Below the pieces are notes generated by a model. The model was not told the DNA's origin. It did no database searches and saw only the letters and a program-made list of their open reading frames with translations. DNA of 64,000 bases from JACDHG01 sp963815295 (GTDB lineage: Bacteria > Actinomycetota > Actinomycetes > Propionibacteriales > Nocardioidaceae): contig CAWFFZ010000008.1 in the NCBI GenBank assembly GCA_963815295.1, forward strand, positions 1,736,001 to 1,800,000, written 5' to 3'. Each line of letters begins with the position of its first letter. Positions within the stretch are counted from its first letter, which is position 1. The position numbers were made by a program, and so were the translations under genes. Below, one piece after another: positions 34,499 through 43,448 of the stretch.

Positions 34499-36406
34499 TC
34501 AGGTGGAGCAGAGGTGGCTGCGTTGCCCTCTCTTTGAGGACTCATACTCGGCGCGTGCAGATCGCGTGCTGTCGAGCGAGGAAACCTCGGCAACCGGCAC
34601 GTCCCACCACGCGGGACTGTCCGGCGCAGGCACGAGGGGGTCGGTCTCGACCTGGATCACCGTGGTGACGTCGGACGCTTGCGCTTGGGCGACCGCCTTC
34701 TCGAACTCAGCCAGGTCACCGGCGCGCAGGACGTCCGCGCCGAGGCTGGCCGCGTTTGCCGCCAGGTCGACCGGGAGCATGCCGCCGTCGATGCCGGTTT
34801 CAGTGCGGTAGCGGTAGCGAGTGCCGAAGCGTTGCGACCCGAGCGACTCCGACAGCGCGCCGATCGAAGCAAACCCGTGGTTTTGCACGAGTACGACGAT
34901 CAGCTTGATGCCCTCCTGCACAGCGGTGACGAGCTCCTGGGCCATCATCAGATAGGAGCCGTCACCGACCATCACGAAGACGTCGCGGTCGTCGGCTGCG
35001 ATGTCGCGCACCGCCATCTTGACGCCGAGCCCACCGGCGATCTCGTAGCCCATGCAGGAGAAGCCGTATTCGACGTGGTAGCCCTTCGGGTCTCGAGTTC
35101 GCCACAGCTTGTGCAGGTCACCGGGCATGGAGCCGGCAGCGCACACGACGACATCGCGGGGCCCGGACAGCCGGTTGACCACGCCGATCACTTCAGACTG
35201 GGACGGCAGGGGTTGGTGCCCGGCGTCATACGACTGCTGGACGATGTCGTCCCATCCGCGGGCGAGGCCCGTCGCACGCTCCTGGTATCCAGGGTCGGCC
35301 GTCCAGTCACTGAGTTGCTCCTGGAGCTGCTCGAGGCCGCGGCGGCCGTCCGCGACGAGAGCAGTGGCGGAGAGCTTATGGCTGTCGAAGGACGCGATGT
35401 TGAGGTTGACGAAGCGCACACCTGGGGAGGCGAACACGGTGCGCGAGGCGGTGGTGAAGTCGCTGTAGCGGCAGCCAATCCCGAGGATCACGTCGGCTTG
35501 GTTGGCCAGCAGGTTGGCGGCAGTCGTGCCAGTCGCGCCGATGGCACCCACTGATTGCGGATGGTCGTAAGGCAAGGAACCCTTACCTGCTTGCGTTTCC
35601 GCAACCGGGACACCGGTTGACTCGGCGAAACTACGCAGCGCCTCGGTGGCCTGCGAGTAGATAACTCCGCCGCCTGCGACGATCAGGGGCCGCCAGGAGC
35701 CACGCAGCACGTCGACGGCACGATCAAGGGCCGACTCGTCGGCAGCCGGGCGGCCAACGTGCCAGATCCGCTTGGCGAACAGGTCCTCAGGCCAGTCATA
35801 TGCCTCGGCCTGCACGTCCTGCGGGAGCGACAAGGTCGCTGCGCCCGTCTCGGCCGGGTCGGTGAGCACGCGCATCGCGGCGAGCAGAGCAGCGGGGAGC
35901 TGCTCCGGCCGGTTGATCCGGTCCCAGTAGCGCGACACGGGTTTGAAGACGTCGTTCACGCTGACATCGAGAGTGCCGGGGTCTTCGAGCTCTTGCAGCA
36001 CCGGGTTGGCAGCCCTCGTGGCGAAGGTGTCGCCGGGCAGAAGCAGCACCGGGATCCGGTTGATGGTCGCCAGTGCCGCACCCGTCACCATGTTGGTGGC
36101 GCCTGGCCCGACCGAAGATGTGCACGCGAACGTCGCCATCCGGTCGCGCATTCGCGCGTACCCCACCGACGCGTGCACCATCGCCTGCTCATTGCGGGCC
36201 TGGAAGTAGCGCAACGTCGGCTCACCGGTGTCGTTGGTATGACGCTCGCGCTCGAGGAGTGCTTGGCCGATGCCCGCGACGTTTCCGTGTCCGAAGATGC
36301 CCCAGCAGCCGGCGAAGAAGGCGTTCTCGGCGCCGTCGCGCTCGACGTACTGTTGCTCGAGGAACCGCACAAGTGCCTGCGCGACAGTCAGTCTTGTGGT
36401 CGTCAT
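34499..36406 (-). CDS. iolD: 3D-(3,5/4)-trihydroxycyclohexane-1,2-dione acylhydrolase
   Basis: A 635-residue ThDP-dependent enzyme opening the diketo ring to 5-deoxy-glucuronate. N-terminal pyrimidine-binding domain with GCWGIFGHGNVAGIGQAL and QARNEQAMVHASVGYARM (cofactor Glu). Central Rossmann domain, and C-terminal pyrophosphate-binding motif VFVMVGDGSYLMMAQELVTAVQEG with HGFASIG. Length is normal for IolD. ATG 36406 overlaps the iolB stop by four bases (ATGA). Confidence 0.92.
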   Translation of the reverse strand: MTTTRLTVAQALVRFLEQQYVERDGAENAFFAGCWGIFGHGNVAGIGQALLERERHTNDTGEPTLRYFQARNEQAMVHASVGYARMRDRMATFACTSSVGPGATNMVTGAALATINRIPVLLLPGDTFATRAANPVLQELEDPGTLDVSVNDVFKPVSRYWDRINRPEQLPAALLAAMRVLTDPAETGAATLSLPQDVQAEAYDWPEDLFAKRIWHVGRPAADESALDRAVDVLRGSWRPLIVAGGGVIYSQATEALRSFAESTGVPVAETQAGKGSLPYDHPQSVGAIGATGTTAANLLANQADVILGIGCRYSDFTTASRTVFASPGVRFVNLNIASFDSHKLSATALVADGRRGLEQLQEQLSDWTADPGYQERATGLARGWDDIVQQSYDAGHQPLPSQSEVIGVVNRLSGPRDVVVCAAGSMPGDLHKLWRTRDPKGYHVEYGFSCMGYEIAGGLGVKMAVRDIAADDRDVFVMVGDGSYLMMAQELVTAVQEGIKLIVVLVQNHGFASIGALSESLGSQRFGTRYRYRTETGIDGGMLPVDLAANAASLGADVLRAGDLAEFEKAVAQAQASDVTTVIQVETDPLVPAPDSPAWWDVPVAEVSSLDSTRSARAEYESSKRGQRSHLCST

Positions 36407-37300
36407 CGGGCCGCTCCGACGATCCCGGCAGCGGCTCCGGCGAAGGGCAGGCGAGGATCGATGGCCTGCTCGGTCCAGGTGTCACGCACCCAGCCGTGCG
36501 CCGGGTCGTCACAGATGAGCCAAGCGCGCACGCTCGATGGGCCCGCCATCACGTTGAGGTAGTAGAGGTCGTAGCCGGGGACGGCCATCGACGGTCCGTG
36601 CCAGCCGTGCGGGATCATCACGACATCACCAGACCGCACCTCGGCGAGCACGTCGATCTCGGCGCTCGCGTGGCCGTAGACCCGTTGGTAGCCCATGCCC
36701 GGGCCCGCCGGCCCGTCGGCGACCTCGAAGTAGTAGATCTCCTCCAGCTCACTCTCGCCGTCACGTTCCTCATCGTGCTTGTGCGGTGGGTATGACGACC
36801 AGTTTCCCCCTGGCGTCAGCACTTCACACGCAATCAGCTTGTCGGTCTCGAACGCCTCCGGCGTGCAGAAGTTGTTCACCTGCCGGCTTGCCTGCCCGGC
36901 CCCGCGGAGCTCGACGGGGACGTCCGTGCCGGCGCCGTACCGGAACGGGAGCCGCCGCTCACACACGGCCGAGGGCAGCGCGAACCGGCCGCCGTGCCGG
37001 GTGTGCACGACCGCCGAGGACCCACGTGGGAGGTAGACGAAGTCGCTGACACCCTCGAAGACACCCGTGCGTCCCTCGACAGTGAGCGTCTCGCCGTTGC
37101 ACGTCACGTCGCACGAGCCTTCGAGCGACAGGAGGATCACCTCCGAGCCTCCGGTCTCCAGGGTTGCTGACTCCCCAGCGCCGAGCCTGAGCACCGACAG
37201 TCCCGTAGTAGGTCCAGCCGGCGGAGTCGGGTGTCACGACGACGTCATACGGCGACCGGGTGGTCTGGCCGGCAGCAACGTAGAAGTTCCGAGTGCTCAT
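36403..37300 (-). pseudogene. iolB: 5-deoxy-glucuronate isomerase, frame broken by +1
   Basis: KduI/IolB-family cupin isomerising 5-deoxy-D-glucuronate to 2-deoxy-5-keto-D-gluconate. The first 33 residues (STRNFYVAAGQTTRSPYDVVV ... GWTYYG) lie in one frame and the rest (LSVLRLGAGESATLETGG through HKHDEERDGESELEEIYYFEV with the metal-binding His/Glu) in another. The break is at 37195-37205; length is 3n+1. Removing one G from sense GGG (plus CCC 37202-37204) gives YYG-LSVLRLGAGE, as in the family. The operon is otherwise intact, so an insertion error is the best explanation. Confidence 0.87.
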
Positions 37301-37301
37301 G

Positions 37302-38178
37302 TCACATCATCTCGACCGTGGCATCGACAGCCGCTGCGACATGCCCGTCGGGTGGGTAGAGAAGTGAGCGCCCCACCACCATGCCCTGCACCTGTGGGGA
37401 TGCCAGCACCCGCGACCACTGCGCAAACTGTGCGAACTGGTCGGCGCCGACTTCGCCGCCGAGGAGGAGGACCGGAAGGGTTGTCGCCGCCAGCACCCGT
37501 TCCATGCCCTCGACGACCGGAAGCTTCAGCCAGGTGTGGGCAGAGGTCCAGCCGAGCCCGGACGCGACGGTGGCCGACCTGATGACTGCCTCGGTGTTCA
37601 GATCGTTGCGGACCCGCCCATCGACCCGGTGCGCGATGAACGGCTCGACCATCGCCATCAGCGAGCGTTCGGCGAGCCCGTTGACGGCTTCGGCGCAGCT
37701 CTCGAGTGTCGGCGCAGTCGCTGAGTCGTCAGGGTCGATGCGTAGCAGCATCTTCCCGCCCTGAAAGCCACGTCTGCTGATCGCGTCGGCGTGATAGCCC
37801 GTGAAACGGTCGTCGATCTCGAAGGATGTCCCGGCCAGGCCGCCCCGGTTCATCGAGCCGATGACCACCTTGTCTTCGAGAGCACCCATCAGTAGCAGGT
37901 CCTCGAGGATGTCGGCCGTGCCGAGGACGCCGTCCACGCCTGGCCGCTCGAGGGCGATGGACAGTCTGCGCAACAACTCCCACCGGTCGGCCATCGCCAT
38001 CGGCGTCCGCACCGGCGCGCAGGGCTCCACGGGCGGGGTGGTCGGCTGCGACCAGCATCAGCCGACCGGTCTGTCCCACCAAGGAGTCTGGCCGTTTGCG
38101 TTGCTCTGCCAGCTCCGTGATCAGCTCCGGTGTGCGGACCCGGGCGGCAACGAGCTCAGCCAGCTTGTCGATGCTCAT
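37302..38178 (-). pseudogene. Cgl0158-family (beta/alpha)8-barrel protein, aldolase-like, frame broken by +1
   Basis: Protein of the iol cluster related to class I aldolases (DeoC/LacD-like barrel). One frame gives IDKLAELVAARVRTPELITELAEQRKRPDSLVGQTGRLMLVAADHPARGAL; the other continues TPMAMADRWELLRRLSIALERPGVDGVLGTADILEDL through KVVIGSMNRGG and ends GMVVGRSLLYPPDGHVAAAVDATVEMM. It probably acts as the aldolase of the pathway (IolJ role), though that is inferred from position. Total length 3n+1. Removing one G from the sense GG (plus CC 38012-38013) rejoins the frames. It overlaps iolC by four bases. Confidence 0.8.
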
Positions 38179-39143
38179 GTCCTGCTCCCGAGGAGCTCGT
38201 CAACTTCAGCCGTCGTGGGCATGGCGGTCGAACACTCCAGCCGACTTGCCACGATCGCACCGGCGGCGTTGGCAAAGCGCAACATTGGCTCGAGCTCCCA
38301 GCCCGAGAGCAGGCCATGACAGAGTGCGCCGCCGAAGGCATCACCGGCCCCGAGTCCATTGACGACGTCGACGTCCACGGGAGGTACGACGACGGACTCG
38401 CCGGCACGAGCACCAAGCACACCGTCGGGTCCCTGCTTGACCACGGCCAGGTTTACCCCGGCGGCGATGAGCGCATGCGCCGCCGCCTTGGGGTCGCTCT
38501 CTCCGATCGCCACCTCGCACTCCTCGAGGTTGCCGACCGCCACGTTGGCGAGCGGCACCGCTGCACGGATGGCGCGGTGTGCGTCGTCGCGCGAACTCCA
38601 GAACATGGCGCGGTAGTCGAGGTCGAGGATCGTGATGCCGTGGTCTCCGCGTGCCTCGAGGGCCGCCATCGTGGCGGACCGCGACGGCTCGGCGCTGAGC
38701 CCGGTCCCGGTTACCCAGAAGATGTCACTGGCAGCGACCGCGGCGAGATCTAGCTCCTCGGTGAAGATCTCGAGATCCGGCGCCTTGGGAAAGCGGTAGA
38801 AGTACAGCGGGAAGTTATCGGGCGGGAAGATCTCACAGAACGTGATCGGTGTCGGAAGGCCCGGCACATCGCTTACGTACCGATCATCAACCCCGAACTC
38901 AGAGAGCGCACGATGCAGGAATCTGCCGAATGGGTCAGCTCCCGTCCGCGTGATGATGGCCGAATGCCGGCCGTGCCGGGCCGCTGCGACCGTGACATTG
39001 GCCGCACTGCCGCCGAGCGTCTTGCTGAACGACGTGACGTCCTCGAGCCCTACGCCCACCTGCTCTGGGTACACATCGACTCCGATGCGGCCCATCGTGA
39101 GCACCTCGAAGCGGTGGCCGGAATCCGCTGCGGGCGCTGTCAT
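38175..39143 (-). CDS. iolC: 5-dehydro-2-deoxygluconokinase
   Basis: A 322-residue PfkB-family sugar kinase phosphorylating 2-deoxy-5-keto-gluconate. N-terminal VLTMGRIGVDVYPEQ and the di-Gly motif KTLGGSAANVTVAAARHG match IolC. The C-terminal PfkB signature DVVNGLGAGDAFGGALCHGLL supplies the catalytic Asp in GAGD. It is joined by 4-nt overlaps to iolE upstream and the Cgl0158-family gene downstream. Confidence 0.92.
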   Translation of the reverse strand: MTAPAADSGHRFEVLTMGRIGVDVYPEQVGVGLEDVTSFSKTLGGSAANVTVAAARHGRHSAIITRTGADPFGRFLHRALSEFGVDDRYVSDVPGLPTPITFCEIFPPDNFPLYFYRFPKAPDLEIFTEELDLAAVAASDIFWVTGTGLSAEPSRSATMAALEARGDHGITILDLDYRAMFWSSRDDAHRAIRAAVPLANVAVGNLEECEVAIGESDPKAAAHALIAAGVNLAVVKQGPDGVLGARAGESVVVPPVDVDVVNGLGAGDAFGGALCHGLLSGWELEPMLRFANAAGAIVASRLECSTAMPTTAEVDELLGSRT

Positions 39144-40045
39144 GTGACCATCTCGCGCAAGTAGTCGAGGCTCTGCCGAACGTTGGCGGCAGGGCCGACG
39201 TCGTCAGGCTCACGATCGAGCATCACGTCTTGCTCCAGGACATACCAACCTTGATAGGCCGCAGCCTCGAGCGCCGACACCAGTGCAGTGATGTCGAGAT
39301 CCCCTCGGCCGAGGGGACAGAAGACGCCGGCACGCACGCCGTCGGCAAACGTGATCTCACCTGACGCCACCGAGCGTGCCAGGCCCGCGTCGACGTCCTT
39401 GAGGTGCACGTGCGCGACACGGTCGGCGTACGTCGTCGCGATCACCACCGGCTCCGCACCACCGATGGCGAGGTGCCCCGTGTCGAGGCAGAGACCGATC
39501 CGCGAGCCGGCGAGCGTGCGCTCGACCTCGGGCAGCTGCTCGACCATCGTGCCGATGTGCGGGTGAAGGGATGCGGTGATGCCTCGCGCCTCAGCGCGGT
39601 CGGCAATTCTGTCCAGGTTGCTGAACATCGTCTTCCACCCCAGCTCGTCGAGGGCTGGCCGCTCGTCGTACCCGTCGGATCCCGTGGCCGCAGCTAGCAC
39701 CAGGCAACTCGCCTCCGAGGCCAGGCAGGTGTCGATGTACGCGTCGGTGGCGTTGAGCGGGTCGTGCTCGGGGTCGTGGAGGAGGATCGGCACGAAGCCG
39801 CCAACCGCGGTGATGCCGTACGACCGGAGCTGTGCCGACCTGTCAGCTGGATCGTCAGCCAGGAAACCGATCGGGCCGAACTCGCACGCTGCCAGACCCA
39901 ACCCCTGCATCTCAGCAAGCACGCGCTCTGGGCCAAGCTGGTAACCCCAGCCCGGCACCTCGCTCACGCCCCACGAGATAGGCGCACCTGCCAGCCGATC
40001 CTCGATCGTCCTGCGGCCCGCTGCTCGGTCAGGCTCGTCGTACAT
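39140..40045 (-). CDS. iolE: Inosose dehydratase, TIM-barrel
   Basis: A 301-residue xylose-isomerase-like barrel dehydrating scyllo-inosose. The N-terminal signature APISWGVSEVPGWGYQLGPERVLAEMQGLG is typical for IolE. Metal ligands are expected in GITASLHPHIGTMVE, LCLDTGHLAIGG and VAHVHLKDVDAGLA. It is the first gene of the iol operon. ATG 40045 with GAGGGG upstream; the first 20 residues are poorly conserved, so a slightly later start is possible. Confidence 0.87.
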   Translation of the reverse strand: MYDEPDRAAGRRTIEDRLAGAPISWGVSEVPGWGYQLGPERVLAEMQGLGLAACEFGPIGFLADDPADRSAQLRSYGITAVGGFVPILLHDPEHDPLNATDAYIDTCLASEASCLVLAAATGSDGYDERPALDELGWKTMFSNLDRIADRAEARGITASLHPHIGTMVEQLPEVERTLAGSRIGLCLDTGHLAIGGAEPVVIATTYADRVAHVHLKDVDAGLARSVASGEITFADGVRAGVFCPLGRGDLDITALVSALEAAAYQGWYVLEQDVMLDREPDDVGPAANVRQSLDYLREMVT

Positions 40046-40085
40046 ACATCCCCTCGCCTCGTTTGTGCGGCGTCATCCGAGACAC

Positions 40086-40114
40086 ATTCTGACCATGGGC
40101 GGTTGACCTGTCAA
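40086..40114 (-). promoter_or_regulatory. Promoter of the iol operon
   Basis: Minus strand: -35 TTGACA (40114-40109), 17-bp spacer, -10 CAGAAT (40091-40086). It is the strongest sigma-A-type promoter in the window and would drive about 12.4 kb from iolE to iolG. Confidence 0.8.
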
Positions 40115-40129
40115 TGATTTGTAATGACA
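40109..40129. promoter_or_regulatory. Dyad operator overlapping the iol -35 element
   Basis: TGTCA-11 nt-TGACA forms an imperfect dyad with half-sites TGTCAATGA and TGTCATTAC. It covers the -35 box of the iol promoter and lies between iolE and the divergent gntR-family gene, where a GntR repressor would bind. Further TTGAC/TGACA half-sites lie at 40125-40137. Confidence 0.6.
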
Positions 40130-40166
40130 TATTGACGTCGATACATTCGGCCACTTGAACGATATA

Positions 40167-40943
40167 GTGGTCGCCGCAGCAGTCGCAGAGCCGGAGGCAG
40201 TCATACCCACACATCCGCCGCTGACCGTCGACCGGTCGAGTCCCGTCCCGCTGTACTTCCAGATCGCGGAACAGCTCGAGCGGATGATCGCGGACGGCAC
40301 GCTGACGCCTGGGGATCGAATTGCCAACGAAGTCGCCCTGGCCGGACAGCTCGGACTCTCGCGCCCGACCATGCGTCAAGCCATCCAAACCCTTGTGGAC
40401 AAGGGGATGCTGGTACGCAAGCGTGGTGTCGGCACCCAGGTCGTGCACTCGCAGATCCGGCGGGCGGTAGATCTGACCAGCCTCAACGACGACCTGATTC
40501 GCGCCAGCGAGCGACCCTCCACCAGAGTGCTCCGGCTGGAGGAGATCGAGTCCGACGATGGCATCGCCGAGAAGCTCAAGCTCGCGCCCTCAACGCCGGT
40601 CTGGAACCTCGAACGGGTCCGCCTGGTCGGCGATGAGCCGTTGGCGCTGATGCAGAATTACATTCCGCTGGGCACGATCGACCTGGCAACCGTCGACCTC
40701 GAAACGACCGGCCTCTATGAGCACTTGAGGAGGTCGGGCATCCACATCCGAGTTGCCCACCAGAGCATCGGAGCCCGCCGAGCCGACGCCCGGGAGGCGA
40801 AGCTGCTCGGTGGACGGAAAGGCGACCCGTTGCTGACCATGCAACGAACGGCGTACGACGACGGCGGGCAGGCGGTCGAGTTCGGCTCCCATCTCTATCG
40901 GCCAGACCTGTACTCGTTCGAGACCACTGTCGTCGGCCGCTGA
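40167..40943 (+). CDS. GntR/HutC-family transcriptional regulator of the iol operon
   Basis: A 258-residue regulator with an N-terminal winged helix (VPLYFQIAEQLERMIADGTLTPGDRIANEVALAGQLGLSRPTMRQAIQTLVDKGMLVRKRGVGTQV) and a C-terminal UTRA ligand-binding domain (WNLERVRLVGDEPLALMQNYIP ... FGSHLYRPDLYSFETTV). Divergence from iolE makes it the likely iol repressor (IolR role) responding to an inositol intermediate. The start is uncertain: GTG 40167 or TTG 40155, both overlapping a TATAGT sequence. It ends 6 bp from the convergent ROK gene. Confidence 0.85.
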   Translation: MVAAAVAEPEAVIPTHPPLTVDRSSPVPLYFQIAEQLERMIADGTLTPGDRIANEVALAGQLGLSRPTMRQAIQTLVDKGMLVRKRGVGTQVVHSQIRRAVDLTSLNDDLIRASERPSTRVLRLEEIESDDGIAEKLKLAPSTPVWNLERVRLVGDEPLALMQNYIPLGTIDLATVDLETTGLYEHLRRSGIHIRVAHQSIGARRADAREAKLLGGRKGDPLLTMQRTAYDDGGQAVEFGSHLYRPDLYSFETTVVGR

Positions 40944-40949
40944 CCAGAG

Positions 40950-42047
40950 CTACGACGGGCCTCCGGGACCGACGTCCCGCGACGCGGCTCTGGACTCTTT
41001 GGACGCGAGTCGCTGCTCCTGCCACGTCATGGCCAGGCTCCGACGTGGCCTGCCTTCTGCTGCGCGGCGAGTTCCTGAGCGCCTGCGCCGCCGGCGGGCC
41101 GCCGTGCGGGCGAGATCTGCGGCTCCGACCAGTCCCGCCTCGTTACCGAGGTGCGCCCGGACGATACGAGCCTCGGGCCGGTAACCCCGGCCGGTCAGAG
41201 TCCGACGATATGCCTGGACGGCTGGAGCGATCAGCAGCTCACGGGCGTCCGAGACCCCGCCCCCGATCACGAACGTGCCGGGGTCGAGCGCAGCAGCCAG
41301 GTTGGCGATCCCCACGCCAAGCCAGTCACCCATGTCGGCGAGCAGTTCGACCGCTGTGGTGTCGCCGGACAGGGCTACCTCGGTGACCATCATGCCGGTG
41401 ATGAGGTCAGGGTCGCCGCCCACGCGATCGAGCAGCGCCTGTGCCCGCGGCGATCTGGCATTCATGATCTCCTTGGCGTCGCGCACCAGCGCGTTGGCGC
41501 TGGCGTACTGCTCCCAGCAGCCGCGGTTGCCGCACTCACACCAGTGGCCGTCCTTGACGACTTGCATGTGACCGAACTCCCCGCCGACCCCGCTACTGCC
41601 GCGGTGTACCTGACCGCCGAAGACCATGCCACCACCGATACCGGTGCCCAGTGTGATGCAGACGAGGTCGTTCTCGTTCTGACCGGCGCCGAAGCGCCAC
41701 TCCGCCCACGCTGCGGCGTTCGCGTCGTTCTCGACCAACGTCGAGAACCCCACTCGGCGATGGACGGCGTCGCGAAGTGGTTCGTGCCGCCAGGCCAGGT
41801 GCGGCGCAAACAGCACCGTGGAGCGCGTCGCATCGACGAACCCGGCCGCACCGATGCCGACCGCCATGACGACGTGTCGCGCCGCCAGATCCCTGACCAG
41901 CACCGCGATGGTGTCCTCGACGTCGCTGGGGCTGGTCCACGGCGTGTCTGTGGTCGCCCGTTCGAGGACGACGCCGTCTTCGTCGACAACGCCCGCCTTG
42001 ACCTTTGTGCCGCCGATGTCGATACCGATCGCGAGTCGCTGGAGCAT
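40950..42047 (-). CDS. ROK family sugar kinase (second of tandem pair)
   Basis: A 365-residue ROK kinase. ATP motif IGIDIGGTKVKAG at residues 7-19, substrate motif VENDANAAAWAEWRFGAG, glycine-rich LGTGIGGGMV, and the zinc site CECGNRGCWEQYAS. About 48% identical by eye to the adjacent ROK gene. After the usual end (GNEAGLVGAADLARTA) it continues for about 50 residues of Arg-rich sequence (a run of Arg, then SLAMTWQEQRL), not typical of the family; a lost stop codon or late frame error is possible. The start overlaps the preceding stop in TGATG. Confidence 0.82.
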   Translation of the reverse strand: MLQRLAIGIDIGGTKVKAGVVDEDGVVLERATTDTPWTSPSDVEDTIAVLVRDLAARHVVMAVGIGAAGFVDATRSTVLFAPHLAWRHEPLRDAVHRRVGFSTLVENDANAAAWAEWRFGAGQNENDLVCITLGTGIGGGMVFGGQVHRGSSGVGGEFGHMQVVKDGHWCECGNRGCWEQYASANALVRDAKEIMNARSPRAQALLDRVGGDPDLITGMMVTEVALSGDTTAVELLADMGDWLGVGIANLAAALDPGTFVIGGGVSDARELLIAPAVQAYRRTLTGRGYRPEARIVRAHLGNEAGLVGAADLARTAARRRRRRSGTRRAAEGRPRRSLAMTWQEQRLASKESRAASRDVGPGGPS

Positions 42048-42991
42048 CAGCGACCCTCTCGTGCCAGGTCCGCCGCGCCGATCATGCCAGCGGTGTTTCC
42101 CAACGTGGCAAGGCGAAGCGAGAGCATCGGGCGGTTACTCGCGACGGGCAGGGTCTCAGCGATCGCTTTCTTGGTCGGTATCAAGAGCAGGTCCGCGGCC
42201 TCCGACACCCCGCCACCGACGACGACCACACCCGGGTCGAGAACCGCAGCCAAGCTGGCGATGCCTTCACCCAGCCATCGGCCGAGGTCGCTCAGCAGGT
42301 CCACACAGAACGGGTCGCCCTCCAGCGCGAGCGTGGTGACCATCGGCCCCGTGATCTGATCGACGTCGCCCGACGCCGTCTTGAGCAATGCCTCCGCCTC
42401 GGGGTTGTCGGGCGCGCGATGTCGTGCGTCTCGCACCAAAGCTGTCCCGCTGGCGTACTGCTCGAGGCAGCCGTTCTGACCGCACCCGCAGCGATGCCCG
42501 TCCGGTACGACGCGGAGGTGGCCGATCTCGGCTGCGACTCCGAAAGTGCCGCGGACCAGGTCACCCTTGATGACGATCCCACCGCCGACGCCAGTCCCGA
42601 CCGTGACCAGCAGCAGATCGTCGGCATCCGCTCCCGCACCGAACCGGAACTCGCCCCAGGCCGCAGCGTTGGCATCGTTCTCCACGATGACAGGCAGATC
42701 GACCGCTGACTCAATCTCGCTTCGCAGCGGCTCATCCCGCCACGCAAGGTTGGGTGCGAAGAGCACGGTGGCTCGGTCGGCACCAACCCACCCGGCCGCA
42801 CCGATGCCGACCGCCTCGATCTCATGGCGCTGACGGAGCTTGCGCACGATGTCGATGATTGCCGCCTCAGTGGCCTCGACGTTGTCGGCGGGCGTCTCGT
42901 TACGGAGTTCGTCGACAATGGCGCCATCGTTCGTCACCACGCCAGCGGCGATCTTCGTGCCGCCGACGTCGACGCCGATCGTCAATGACAT
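42047..42991 (-). CDS. glkA: ROK family glucokinase
   Basis: A 314-residue kinase resembling Streptomyces GlkA: TIGVDVGGTKIAAGVV at the N-terminus, VIVENDANAAAWGEFRFGAG, VGTGVGGGIVIKG, zinc site CGCGQNGCLEQYAS, and end GNTAGMIGAADLAREG. It phosphorylates glucose with ATP. In Streptomyces the orthologue also lies near the DUF5304 and fadD genes, supporting orthology. The tandem ROK partner follows with a one-base overlap. Confidence 0.85.
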   Translation of the reverse strand: MSLTIGVDVGGTKIAAGVVTNDGAIVDELRNETPADNVEATEAAIIDIVRKLRQRHEIEAVGIGAAGWVGADRATVLFAPNLAWRDEPLRSEIESAVDLPVIVENDANAAAWGEFRFGAGADADDLLLVTVGTGVGGGIVIKGDLVRGTFGVAAEIGHLRVVPDGHRCGCGQNGCLEQYASGTALVRDARHRAPDNPEAEALLKTASGDVDQITGPMVTTLALEGDPFCVDLLSDLGRWLGEGIASLAAVLDPGVVVVGGGVSEAADLLLIPTKKAIAETLPVASNRPMLSLRLATLGNTAGMIGAADLAREGR

Positions 42992-42995
42992 CTGG

Positions 42996-43424
42996 TCAGT
43001 CTTCCGCTAGGTCGATCTTCTCGAGCGGCGACTCGCGCTCAGCTCGCTCGGCGCGCTGACTCGACGGTTCGAGCAGACCCTGGAGCGCCAGCGCGAACGA
43101 TGTCGCCGCATTTGTCAGGTGCTCTCGCACCTCGGGGCTCGTGGCCTTAGCCGCACGCATGAGCTGGCAGAGCGGACACCAGCGGCATTCAGGCGATAGC
43201 GGGTCGTGTGCTTCGTGGCCTGTTCCCTTCGGGTATGTCGAGGCGGACGCCCCTGCCGGACCCTCGCCCGGCCCCCCGTCGGCCGTGGCCCTGACCTCGC
43301 TGCCCCCCTCCGTCGTACCGGTGCCGGCCGAGGCAGGTGCAGGGTGCTCGCTCGCCCAGCCCTGCAGGACCGCAAGCAGCTTGGCCGCCTCCTGGGTGAG
43401 GGAGCCGACAGGTTCAGTACTCAT
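42996..43424 (-). CDS. DUF5304 family protein
   Basis: A 142-residue conserved actinobacterial protein of unknown function. The N-terminus (SLTQEAAKLLAVLQGWASEH) is helical and a Gly/Thr/Ala-rich linker follows. The core has CRWCPLCQLMRAAKATSPEVREHLTNAATSFALALQGLLE with a CxxCxxC arrangement that could bind metal. The C-terminus is charged. It corresponds to Rv2183c next to the ArsA-like gene. A CAGAAT sequence 8 nt before the ATG could be a leaderless -10. Confidence 0.78.
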   Translation of the reverse strand: MSTEPVGSLTQEAAKLLAVLQGWASEHPAPASAGTGTTEGGSEVRATADGGPGEGPAGASASTYPKGTGHEAHDPLSPECRWCPLCQLMRAAKATSPEVREHLTNAATSFALALQGLLEPSSQRAERAERESPLEKIDLAED

Positions 43425-43448
43425 GGGTGGCCATTCTGTCCGATGCGG

